Shown here: in pieces, positions 12,458 to 23,600 of the stretch | Layout of the letters: each line of letters starts with the position of its first letter | Numbering within the stretch: the first letter of the stretch is position 1 | Assembly: GCA_030248215.1 (NCBI GenBank) | Contig: JASANG010002531.1 | Location: forward strand, 122,519-186,518 | Length of the DNA stretch: 64,000 bases | Source: Enoplolaimus lenunculus | Taxonomy: Eukaryota; Nematoda; Enoplea; Enoplida; Thoracostomopsidae | Reading direction: 5' to 3' | The notes under the pieces: generated by a model | The model's database searches: none | Told to the model about the DNA's origin: nothing | Seen by the model: the letters and a program-made list of their open reading frames with translations, nothing else | Made by a program: the position numbers and the translations under genes

Positions 12458-13309
12458 ATGCTTGCAGCTTATGATCAAACAAATCACTGTGAAGCATTAG
12501 ACTGGTCTAATTTGTCGACAACAGCTAGCGGTTCACAAGAAATTATTTTAGATCCAGAAGTTTTAGTCAAACTTTTTTTTGAGCAACATGAGTCAATTGA
12601 AATTTCTTGCCTTAGTCCTGATACCTCAATTTTGCAATCATCTAGCCGTCCGGCACATTCGCCACTCCCATGTAATCGCTCTTCATCCCACGGAACACAC
12701 ACGTTTCACGAAACCGGAAATTCTGCCCGGGCTCAGAACACCACAGCTACCATAGATCTGCTATTTTTAACGGGTGAACAAGAGCTTTCTAACTCCGACC
12801 ATTGTGTTTCCAGTTCAATCTCCTTAGACTTGCCGACTCAATACCATGACAGCTCTAGCCATAGCATGTGTCCCGAACAGATGTCGAACACTATAACCCC
12901 AGTTGAAGTCAACTCAGATCGAAATTCTCACGGCGGTGCCTCACAGTCTGGAATGTCTCACGTGACGTCACGTGATTGCTCACGTGCGCATCCTCGTGCC
13001 GGATCTCGCCGTAGGCTACTGACTGAATGCGGCCAGCGAAAACAAACATTTTATCATATCACATTTTTGGACGGTGGAGAAACGAGTTCAGTGAGCGAGC
13101 AAACTGAAGTTGACCACGAAGCCGAGGGAAAACATGATCAGATTAGAAAACGCTGGGGCTCAAGTTTGCTCGTGGGTGGTGTCACAGCCGGGCACGGACA
13201 GACTGAAGGGCTGTCGAAGAAATTAAAGCCAAAACTATCGTGCGATACCGATTCTGGGTTTCATAGCGACGACGAAATGATGCTTTCTGGCTATTACGAG
13301 ACCTGTGAG
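12458..13309 (+). CDS. unrecognised exon, 284 codons, Ser/Thr/His-rich
   Basis: The frame is open from 12419. The first ATG is at 12458, but an acceptor AG at 12448-49 or 12465-66 would make this an internal exon. A good donor (GAG|GTAAGC) follows residue 284 at 13309, in phase 0. Beyond it the frame only runs into a foldback MITE. The protein is rich in S, T, H and D and looks disordered, with a basic patch (RKRW) and a late acidic segment DTDSGFHSDDEMM. DSGFHS fits the beta-TrCP phosphodegron pattern DSG-hydrophobic-x-S. Its length and higher GC than the flanks argue that it is coding. It could be an upstream tail exon of the myosin V gene or belong to a separate gene; I do not recognise a family. 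Confidence 0.55.
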
Positions 13310-13393
13310 GTAAGCGATGTTTTGTTTGAGCAGAGTCATGTTATACGCTCAGCTGAACTACGTTTCTTTTCGTGGAAGCCATCGACGGGTTTA

Positions 13394-13587
13394 CACTGTA
13401 AAAAAATGGTTAGTCAAATTGACTGTCTCCGAAACAGGCTCTACGGGACTACACAAATTGAGTCAAATTCGACTCCGCCAAAGTCAAACGTGCGTCTCAG
13501 TGAGTCGAATTGGACTCAGTTTGTGTAGTTCCGTTTCTGTAAGCCTATTTCGGAGAGAGTCAATTTGACTCACCATTTTTTGCAGTG
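13394..13587. mobile_element. GAGTC-word foldback MITE (family A)
   Basis: CACTGTAAAAAAATGG at the left and CCATTTTTTGCAGTG at the right are flanked by TA on both sides. The interior is iterated GAGTC/GACTC words. It overlaps the open-frame tail of the exon ending at 13309, so the true exon must end upstream. Confidence 0.85.
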
Positions 13588-13872
13588 TAGAGGTGTCAGT
13601 TTCCGTTCAAAACTTGTTTGATAATAATTGGTTATATTTATTTATCTTACAAGTTTGCTTAGTTTTATCTAATTCTGTAGTATGTATACAAATTAAATAG
13701 TCATGCGTTGATGCGATTTCCGCCGTTCCTACGAAACTTTATTTCTTTTTTTGAACACATAGCATCATCTTTGGGGGTGACCAGTATTTCCACCAATTTT
13801 TCTGTTTGTGTCAAAGTTTTACGCTAACATTATCTAGCTAACCTAGGCACTCTTTTTTGTCATGCTTCGATC

Positions 13873-14103
13873 GTCCAATGTTACTTTAAGGAGGCGTTAC
13901 AGTAGATTAAGCGTATTTCTAAGCCTAATCCTAAGCCTAAGCGGTGCAAAAATGTGTTCCTAAGCCTAAGCCTAAACATTGCAAAAATGTGTTCCTAAGC
14001 CTAAGTCTAAGCCTAAGCCTAAGCAAAAAATGCAATCTAGAATCTAAACCTACTCTTTTATGGACCCACCAGAACCTGGACGCCTTTTAAAGTAACATGG
14101 GCC
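13873..14103. mobile_element. telomere-word MITE, type 2, perfect 8-bp duplication
   Basis: The element begins GTCCAATGTTACTTTAAGG and ends CCTTTTAAAGTAACATGGGC plus CC. It is flanked on both sides by CTTCGATC (13865-13872 and 14104-14111), an exact 8-bp target-site duplication. The interior holds TAAGCC hexamers, several in direct succession. Confidence 0.9.
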
Positions 14104-14341
14104 CTTCGATCTACTTGTTCTATAGCGTTCTGCATGTTTATGTTGTAGTTTCAATCTGTTTTCTGTTATTATTTGTAACGAATTCTTCCCACTGCAAACT
14201 CTTTTCTGCTTCTGTCCATGTTTTGTGGCTGACAATTCTAATATATAACTTTCTATTTTTAGACTAAATAACTTTTTCGTTTATTTTAAAAATTAATTTT
14301 CACTCATCAAAAGAATTTTTAATTTTCTTAATTTCTATCAG

Positions 14342-14413
14342 AAAAAATATCCAAGATGTCCGGATCAACTTTTCGACAAATATTTACCATTTACGATAAG
14401 GAATGATGAATGA
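14342..14413 (+). CDS. candidate small terminal exon (23 codons + TGA)
   Basis: It follows an AG at 14340-41 and reads KKYPRCPDQLFDKYLPFTIR then NDE and a stop. It is in phase 0 and so would join directly to the exon ending at 13309. There is no homology support, and the short length makes chance likely. Confidence 0.2.
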   Translation, partial: KKYPRCPDQLFDKYLPFTIRNDE

Positions 14414-15171
14414 GGGTCAAATTTGTTAGCCTATTCATCAACCGCTGTTATCAAGATTGGACACTTTGAACCAAGGCGGTGAAGCTGAAAGTAGTTAGGT
14501 TTAAGCCGGGCGCGGAGGTTTGACAACAAACACACCCTGATTGAATTTGCTCGGTAAAAATAATGTCCTCAGAAAGCGGAGCAAATCAAGCAATTTGGGG
14601 TTAAAGCATAAACGCTTAATGCCAAAGGAACAGCACGATTTGTAACTAAAAAACGAGGCGGACTTTAGTCAAAATAATAGTGTTTTGGTCAATTAGATTC
14701 AGTTGAAAAGTTAAACTGAAGGACGTATAGGAACGTAGGTTTATATTTGAAAGAAAGCGAAGACAATTAAAAGTTTTATTATTATTATACTGGAACTAAA
14801 TTAGATTTAGAACACTTGTTTCTATATTAAACTCGATAGAATAGTCATCAAAATTAACCTTAAATCTGTTGATCGAGAATCAAAGTTTGTTTTAGCTGTG
14901 GCCATCACGGTTTCTGTACAGTTGTCCCAACATTTTAAATTGAGGCTTAAGCTTAGGAAATGGCTTTGGTAACGACTTAGGCTTAGAAAATGGCTTTAGT
15001 GAAGACTTTAGGCTTAGGCATACGTTAGGCCTTTTCCTAGCGTAATACTAAGCCTATTAAGCCTGAACGTTATTGTGGATTAGAGTGTACAAGGACTCGT
15101 TGTGAGTCCTGCGCGCTCTTGGATCGGCTGACCGTTTTTTCTATTGTAATGTTTTGAGGTTTTGTTTTTAG

Positions 15172-15294
15172 ATGGCAAACTGTGGCAGCAGCGCAAATAA
15201 TGACACCAAAGACGGTCGGCTTCCGAAACGGATTCGAGCGAAGAGCTTAAATATTTGTATTGGAACAAGTTCGCCAAATAGCAGCATCGGCAAG
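15172..15294 (+). CDS. candidate 41-codon exon, Ser-rich and basic
   Basis: It is bounded by an acceptor (TTTTTAG, 15165-15171) and a donor (AAG|GTGATA). Both ends are in phase 0, so it could follow the 12458-13309 exon directly. The product contains GRLPKRIRAKSLN and SSPNSSIGK. It may be a linker exon of the myosin V tail, but the next supported exon starts in phase 1, so at least one more exon would be needed between them. An ATG stands right after the acceptor, so an independent start is also possible. Confidence 0.35.
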
Positions 15295-15367
15295 GTGATA
15301 ATTTTATATGGGCGTCGCCAGAATGTTTTTGGGACACAAACACTTTATTTATTGAAGTGACGTAGGT

Positions 15368-15792
15368 ACTGTAGTATCCGAATAATGAGGGGGGTAATAA
15401 GAGGGGTTTTCATTTTGAGCCCCAATTAATAGGAGTCCGTATCCCTAATCAGTGTCCGTAATCGAATAGAGTCCATAAATCCTAATTAGAGTCCATAAAT
15501 GTCAATTATCCTTAATTGTAGCGCATAAATGAATCCAGGACCATGAGTTCGAAACTTTAAAGCGGACTTAAATTTTGAAAGTACAGTCAGTATAACCTTG
15601 CATTATCGCTCACGCTTTTGATGCAAGACAAATAAACGTTTTATTTAACGTATTGTTTGAAATACGGAATATATACCTCAGTAACGAAGTGCGGTTTAAA
15701 AATTAATAACAGTTCGTAACCGAATAACAGGGGGTACCCTCTGCAGAGGCCAAATAAACATCAGCCTTCCCTCTTATTCGGGTCACTGCAGT
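15368..15792. mobile_element. MITE, GTGACCCGAATAAG family (inverted copy)
   Basis: ACTGTAGTATCCGAATAATG at the left and CTCTTATTCGGGTCACTGCA at the right are inverted. The interior matches the 1472-1902 copy in the opposite orientation. Confidence 0.7.
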
Positions 15793-15917
15793 ACTTGCTT
15801 AGTTTTTCCCACCAGTGCAAAAACGAAAACATACATTGAATATCTGACTAATCAAATTTTAGGAGCAATGAAAAATAATCGTTTTTAAAATTATTTTGTA
15901 TTTGAAAGCTGTTTCTA

Positions 15918-16092
15918 CACACAAAAATCAGTGTCTTGAAATTTCAAGAAATTTAATATCCTGAAACTGTTCAGAAATAAAAGGCTGGAATTCAGGATAT
16001 TTTATGTCCGGAGTATGTATTAAGACATAATTGTCTTAAATTTCAGACAATATTTCTTAAATATCAGACAATTTGAATTTTGGTGTGCAGTT
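15918..16092. mobile_element. AAGACA-word foldback MITE
   Basis: The ends ACACACAAAAATCAGTG and TTTGGTGTG are roughly inverted. The interior repeats AAGACA / TGTCTT words around AAATTT. Other copies lie at 1-72 (end only) and about 30285-30800. Confidence 0.55.
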
Positions 16093-16548
16093 TAAATTAC
16101 TTCTGTCTTGATTGTATTTTAGTTTTCGAAATGCAATTTTTTAACTGTTTTCCAGTACTCAAATGTATTTTAGAGTTCATATGATGAAGCACAAGCAAGC
16201 TGTAACAGCAGTGTGACAAATAGTATTTTTTACCCAGACGCTGATTCGAGCTCAAGACCTGTTCTTTTGCCTTATGATAGTTGTGGTACGAAAAAAATGA
16301 ATGGTATTTTTGCCACTGACCTCGGGCGGTGACTCTTGTTTTCGCATGCGGCAATATTTAAAGAAATATGTGCTTTGGATACAAAATAATTTTTTGAAAC
16401 TCTGCTATAGTGACATATGTAGTGGACAACATGTACCAAGACGGATTACTTTAGCCTTCGAAACAATGTAAAGCTATCATAGTGTCAGAAAAGCGTTTCT
16501 CAATTCATTGTATATGACGAAAGTGTTTTCATCTTTGCACACAACATT

Positions 16549-16911
16549 GGTTGCGTTTCTGAAATCTTACTTAAGTATTTAATTAAGTTATACTTAAGTA
16601 ATTACTTAAATCGTCGGCTTAAGTAAATACTTAAATTTTTGAGCACAACCAAATAAGCGCCAAATAACGGCCACTGTCATGACAAGAAACTAACAGTTTT
16701 GCTTAAGGAGGCATCATGAGTGTAGAATTTCAATTATACCAAGGGTAGTATACCTGAGCGGTCAATTTGTAATATATCAAATTTAGTCAGCGAATTTAAC
16801 TGTTTACTTAACTTTTAAGTACGCTTTTAAAAACGGCAAAATAGTTAAGCAATACTTAGCCCGTATTTAAGTACTAAGTCGTACTTATGTAGGGTTTCGG
16901 AAACCAAGCCA
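16549..16911. mobile_element. TACTTAAGTA-word foldback MITE
   Basis: TTGGTTGCGTTTCTGAAATC at the left pairs with GGGTTTCGGAAACCAAGCC at the right. The interior is built of palindromes such as TTACTTAAGTA and TTTAAGTACTAAGT. No coding potential. Confidence 0.7.
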
Positions 16912-17155
16912 ATGTCATTTAAGCAATATTTAATGGTTAGCGTAAAAACTGCTGTTAATTCTTCGTAAGGTAATATTGCTTGTGAGCATTATTAATTCAA
17001 AATAAAATACCGCATTATTTGTAAATTATCTTACGGCATAGACTTTGTTCAAAAATAGTCAAATTTTTTAAATTATGATGTATATCTTTGGTTTTTCATA
17101 ACCTTATCATTCAATTTAATTTTGCACAGTTTTTGTTGTGTATTTGAAATAAAAG

Positions 17156-17232
17156 TTTGAAACGAGAACGGAAAACCGAATCTAGCGCTCACATTGTCAA
17201 GTTGCGTAGCGCATATCAGCAGTTGATGATAG
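17156..17232 (+). CDS. possible coiled-coil exon upstream of the myosin V tail
   Basis: The stretch reads LKRERKTESSAHIVKLRSAY then QQLMI, which looks helical. A phase-1 donor at ATAG|GTCTTG would join in frame to the exon starting at 17644. The acceptor (ATAAAAG) has a poor pyrimidine tract and the donor is non-consensus. Proposed only because the myosin V tail needs a preceding phase-1 exon. Confidence 0.2.
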
Positions 17233-17422
17233 GTCTTGTAATGTTGCTTGTTAGCACTTTTTTTAAGTTTAAAACTAAACTGCAACAGCGTGAAATTTCA
17301 ATTTCACACTCATTGCAGTTTCGTTATTGGTCGTGTGATTACTATTAACTGGCTATATTTGCTTCACAAAGTTGAAAAAAACAACTGGTAAACTTTAGCC
17401 GATGTATTTCAACTATTTCACA

Positions 17423-17559
17423 ATTATGCGCCATCCACAACAATGTGCGTTCACTGCGTGGTGGATATAAACATAAGCAAATCCCATGTTCGAAATAGTG
17501 GTTTTCGATTGTCAAAAGTGAAACACTGTGAACGCACATAGTTGTGGATGGCGCATTAT
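17423..17559. mobile_element. small foldback element with ~30-bp arms
   Basis: The left arm contains ATGCGCCATCCACAACAATG and the right arm CATAGTTGTGGATGGCGCAT; the arms continue into GTGCGTTCAC / GTGAACGCAC. The spacer is about 73 bp. It sits about 85 bp before the first supported myosin V tail exon. Confidence 0.8.
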
Positions 17560-17643
17560 TTATTGACAATATAGGCTTGAATATAGAAGTGTTGGTTTTG
17601 TTCATTTTTCAATTTACTGATTATTATATTTTTGAAATTTTAG

Positions 17644-20600
17644 AAATATTCGACGACAACTTAGAAACGGACACCGAAACAGATCGCGATGTTGGAAACG
17701 GTACCAAATATGAGTCGAAATACAACGAATGTGATGAACTTGGTTCAGTTGGTTTTAGCGAACACGAGTATCTTGGACTTATGATGTGCCACAAACAATG
17801 CGTATCAAATCTGGTTCACGTTCTTGTTGAAGGTACAATTTTAGGTTTCATATTTATCGTTGAGTTATTCAATTAAAGTATATTCACTGTTCTAAATTAC
17901 AGTACCCTAGCTTTGTAGTATTCTCTAAAAACTTAAACTTAAATTATAGCTTAACTAAACTTGAATATTAGTTTGACTAAAACTCACAAGTTTTGCTTAA
18001 ACTAACATATTTTTAAGTTTAACACGAGTTTGAGTAAACTTGTTTTTGGTTTTAAGGAACAAAGCCAGCCCAGAAATTACGTGTATCTATGAGTTCATTA
18101 AGCTTAGCTTAAACTAAAAATATGTAATATTTTAAAGTAGTTTAAACGTAAACTTACCTGTTAGTTTGGGTAATCTAGAAACTTAGCTTAATACTACTGA
18201 ATTAGCTTAATCTTAAATCACGTTAGTTTAAGCTTTTAGAGAGTGTATAGCAATATTTTACGAGCTAGATTTGTGAAAATTGTTTAGTAAAGTACTTTTG
18301 GGGTGTTTAGTATAGTGCAATCGTTGAATGAAAGCTTATTTGCGCAAGTTATAACTCAATCAATTATTTTGAAAAATTTCAAATGTACTCTCTGAAAACT
18401 TAAACTTAAATTATAGCTTAACTAAACTTGAATATCAGTTTAAGTAAAACTTAAATGGCTGGACGGACTAACTAAATTAGAACTTTAAGTTTTGCTTAAA
18501 TTAACATGTTTATTAGCTTAACTCGGGTTTGTTAGTTTAGTTAATCTAGAATATTAATAGTTTAACACTGCTGAATTACCTTAAGCTTAAATCAAGTTAG
18601 TCTAAGCTTTTAGAGAGTACTAAATGAACAATTCACTATAAAAAATCCTGTCAAAAATAAAACGCTATTTAAATTAAACCTTGAAATAAGTCACTAGTGT
18701 AGTTAACGCTGTTACATAAACGTTTAGCAGTGTTTGTCAAAACGCCATTTTAGTTTCAAAATAAACACTTTTTACTATTGGAAAAGCGTTTAATTTGATG
18801 CTAAAACAGCGGTTTGACAAACAATTTTTAAAGCGTGTTTATGTAATAAGCGTTAACTACACTAGCAACTTATTTTAAGGTTATCTTTAAAATAACGTTT
18901 CGTTTTTAATAAGATTTCAAATAGTGAATTTGATATTTTAACAAATTTATAACTTTTTTTGAATAATTTATTAGGATTTCATATATTTTTAAATTTAATT
19001 TTTTAATATCATAAATTTTCAGAGCTCAAGCCAACCGTCTCAACGTTGTTCAATCCGCCATGCCTTCCTTCGTATCTTTTTGTGATGATAATGCGTTACT
19101 GTGATCATGTCTACGACGAAAAACGTGTACTAGACATATACTATAAAGCGATGCTTTCAATTCAAAAATCAGTCAAGGTATAGTATGTCAGGCCGTCAAC
19201 CGGAAGTTGTCTCTTAGATGGACAGTAAAAATTCCCACAGACGCACAACACACACTTTCCCACAATATGGGTTTTTCCCAATGTTGCCGATAATGATTTT
19301 TAGTTCGAGAAGGGACGAAAATGTTCGTAGGAGGTGCGGCCCACGAAGCTGGGTCACAGGCGACTTTTTTGCCAATATGAAATCTCAAAAAGTTACCATG
19401 GACCGATTATTGTAAAAAAGTAACAAAAATGAGTGATTTTGGCTGAATATATGCTTGATCCGATTAATGATAAGACAATTTGATTAATTTTAATTAAAAT
19501 TTATACGTTTTTTTTTTCTATTTCAGAAGAATGAAAATGATTCAGATTCGTGTGCGATGTATTTAGCGTTGTGTTATAAATGGCTTAATCTGTTGCGGCA
19601 GTACAGCGGAGATCAGGTACTAAACATTCCAGCCGCAGCCAGCTCACCTGGCTAGGAGAGGCGAAAATTGCTTGAGGAGGAACATACAAGAGTTTTCGTT
19701 GACATACAAGCAAGGTTGAAAATTTTCTAGAGGCTAAAGTTTAGCTAGGGGAAGCTGAGCCCCCTGCCCGCCTTGGCTACAGTCGCGGTAGGAAACCTGC
19801 GCTGTTTAATATCGTTTGTGAAATGTTTTTCATACGAATCAAAATAAAACTAAAGTTCTCACATTGTACTTGGTTTTCATTTTAATGAGTATAAAATGTG
19901 ACGAAAAATTTTAAAATTCGAAATATAATTTTTGCAAGCGAACGAGTAACAACTGTACGCCTAGGAGCAGTAAACTAATTGTTTTCGTGATTCAAGAAAT
20001 TGAAAGGAATGGGCCGACCAGTGTGGTCAAATTCACGAACAGCAAAATTTTAGAACATTTTCGCGTTATCCGTTAAGCTGTACGCTACCCGCGGGTAAAC
20101 ACGGGACGTGTGAAAAAATTTATATTCGGATATACCAGCAATTAATGAATTTCAAAGTGTGGGTAAAATTTGTTAATCCTTATCCACCTAAAATTTTCAT
20201 AAGACATTTGAAACCAAATAACGTAGAAAAAGGTGAATTTTTAAACTGTTTTTACCATATGAGTGAATAGGTATCGAGTAACATCAGTGGACTGCAAAAT
20301 AAAACGAAATTGTATTGAACGCAGAAGGAAAAATATAAAGCGGGTAAAGGCTGGTATAACGATAAAGGAATTTTGCGCGGTTAAAGCCGGGTAACGGAGA
20401 AAAAAATTTGGCGCGGGTAAAGCCGGGTAACGGAGAAAAAAATTTGGCGCGGGTAAAGCCGGGTAACGGAGAAAAAAATTTGGCGCGGGTAAAGCCGGGT
20501 AACGGAGAAAAAAATTTGGCGGGGGTAAAGCCGGGTAACGGAGAAAAAAATTTGGCGCGGGTAAAGCCGGGTAACGGAGAAAGGAATGTTGCGCGGGTAA

Positions 20601-23600
20601 AGCCGGGTAACGAGAAAAGAAATTTTGCGCTGGTGAACGCGGCTAACAGAGGTAAGCAATGTTTGCGCTGATGTACCCGCGCGTAAAAAAATCTTTACCC
20701 ACTTACACTCTGTATGGTCACACCGTACAATGAAGCATAATATTTGCCTTGTACGCTTTGTTTGGTGCTTGCTGATAACTTTCCGTGACGCGAAATGTAA
20801 TCTGACAAATCCCACGTTTCGATTGTTTTATTTTGAATTTGCTACTACACTAAAATTGCGCGGAAACTTTGATTTTTGCTGCAATTTTTAGGTTTACTGT
20901 GAGCAAAATACAACAAAACAAAACAGTCAGTGTTTCAAAAACATTTCAGTCACATATTTAATTGAAGATTTATCAAATTACGTCAAAGTACTCGCGAGAG
21001 TATTTCTCGGAGCTGCGGAACAAGTTATTAAACGGCTTATCGGTAAGCAACGTTTATTTTACACGCTTTTTACGTTACATGGCCAACGTAAAGAACAGGG
21101 GCGAAACAGTATTATAAGCATATTCCTAGTCCTAAACCTAAGCCTAAGCCTACGCGTAAGAATGAGTTTATTCCTAAGCCTAAGCCTAAGCGTAAGCCAA
21201 CCAAAAAATTAGTCTAAAGCTTAAGCTTACTCTATTCTAGTCCCATAGAAAAACGTTCCGAGCCTGATGTTTACATGGGCCCATTACAGATACATTTAAT
21301 ACGGTCTTTGTAGGCGAAGAAGCTAAAAAATGAATAGTTTAGCAAAACGGTACAAAAAACGCTTTTTAGTGCTTGTCAAAACGCCATGTTAGCATCAATA
21401 TAAATGTCTATTGTTTCACAACGCAAAAAAAAAACATTTTGCATTTTTGACACGATTAGTAAGGAATTAATTTGTAGTTAGTATTTTACAAACAATTGTG
21501 ATTTTATTTAATATCTGTTCAAGCCGGGTATTTTTTTTCGTAAAAAGTATTAAAACTTTTTTGAGAATACACATTTAGAATTGGCTGCAGATACGTACAA
21601 CCTGATGATTTACACTAAGACAATGCAATTCGATAAAAAAACTGTTAGCGCGCCATGCTTGTTTTTGCCATGTTCTGGTCTTATCTTAAAAAATGTTTAA
21701 TCGTACGAATATTTTTCATTTTTCACTTTTTACAATCATTTAAATTTTTTAAATTTTTTAAGTTTTTAAAATTGAATTTTTAAGTTTCTTAAATTTTTAG
21801 CATTTTTGGAATTTTTTAAAAAATTTTAAATTTTTTAAAATTGGATTTTTAAATTTTTTAATTTATGACATTTTTGAATTTTTTAATTTTTAAAAAATTT
21901 TAAAATTTTTTAAAATGGAATTTTTTAAATTTCTTTCAATTTTTAACATTTTTTGAATTTTTAAGTTTTTACTAATTTGTTAAAATTGTATTTTTTAAAA
22001 TTTCGTACAAATTTAACATTTTTTAAAAGTTTTTTCATTTTTAATTTTTTTTAAATTTCATAAATTGTTTAAAATTTTTAAGTTCCGGCAATTCTTGAAC
22101 ACAAAATAACCGACCAGACGTTTAAATTTGCAACGGGCGTTCAATCATGGCGGCCGCAAAGGAGCACAAGTCTTCAAGAACAACGCTCTGAGTACGCGTT
22201 GAGCTCTCTATTGGAACAGGTAATGGTTTGATGATAGCATTGGGCAAATTTAATCTGTGCTTTGTTTACTCAAGAATGACTATTTCTGAATCAACGGCGA
22301 ACACGGAGGGGGATTCAGGGGTCAAACCTTTTTTGAAATTTTCGTTCAGGTGTTTCAGCAACTTTTTCAAACGGTAACAAACACAACCCACTTCGATAGC
22401 TGTATATACAATCTTTTACATGTAAACCGTGATAATCCTATTTCTGAAATATGTTAGGAAAATTTTCTTAAAAACAATACTTTGTAAGTAGCATAAATTT
22501 TAGTAAACTGAAAAAATGTGACTATTTGCAAATTTTACAAATTGTTTATGTGCAAAAAACGAACTGGCATGTGTCAATAAAGTAAAATACCCGAAAACCA
22601 GAAAACCAGATTGAAACCGACACCTGAAACAAGCTCTCAATTCTAGGAAGGTTAAAACAATTTAAAACAAGCATGTGGAAAATTCAGACAACTTAATACA
22701 AGCACGGCAAAAACTTTCCTGGGATGACAAACATTGTTAGGCTGTCCCGAGCCATTGTCTGGCTTGCTTCGGCCTATGTGCCCGGGATAAGAAACATCCT
22801 TGTACACCAAAAAGTTTTAATAAATAAATTTTTTTTCAAATTTTAGCTCAATCATCTGCACCACGTGCTGTTATCACAATTTGTCGACTATCCGTTAATT
22901 GAGCAAATATTTAGTCAAATTTGCAGTTGGATTTCGTCTGAAACAATCGATAGTTTGATTGTGAATCAACAATACTGCAACTGGTCAAAAGGGTTTGAAA
23001 TAAAGTATGAAATGTTTGTTTATTTTAAGCCAGATTTCTTAGCGTCAGAATTTTAAAAGTGCCTCATTTTTGAACTCATATTTGTGTGGCGGCTGAAAAT
23101 TGAACTGTTTGTCACAATTATTTTTGTAGTCCACAAGTCAAATTGCTAAACCATAAATGTGTAACCTACAATAATGAAAGAAAAAACAATTATTATCTTT
23201 ATTATTATTTTTATTATAATTTTTATTATTATTTTTATTATTATTATTTTTATTATAATTTTTATTATTATTATTATTATTATGTTTAATTTGGTAGAGG
23301 TAACTTTTAGCTATACTACACAAAATGTTTGTTTTTGCAACATGTCCGAACTTAAATTTCAGAAACTCAATTGCCGTTTGCCAACGTCTTTTTTAAATAT
23401 AAATAGTCTTATTTTACTTATATTTGTATGTTAGAAATTTGCAAACCTCTCAGTATAAACTTATATAAAATAAATAGTAAGGATATATAACAATAAGAAA
23501 AAGGGCCAATATTACTTTTAGCGCCGTAACAGTAGATTGAGCGTATTCCTAAGCCTAAGCGTAAGCAAAAAATATAGTCTAGAATGTAAGCCTACTCTTT

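Noticed and set aside
17073-17285. 70-codon minus-strand frame opposite the possible coiled-coil exon
   Set aside because: No motif; the plus strand is at least consistent with the myosin V gene.
20381-20815. 144-codon minus-strand frame with repeated RLYPRQIFFSVT
   Set aside because: Frame held open by the 36-bp minisatellite; the plus strand is open in the same way.
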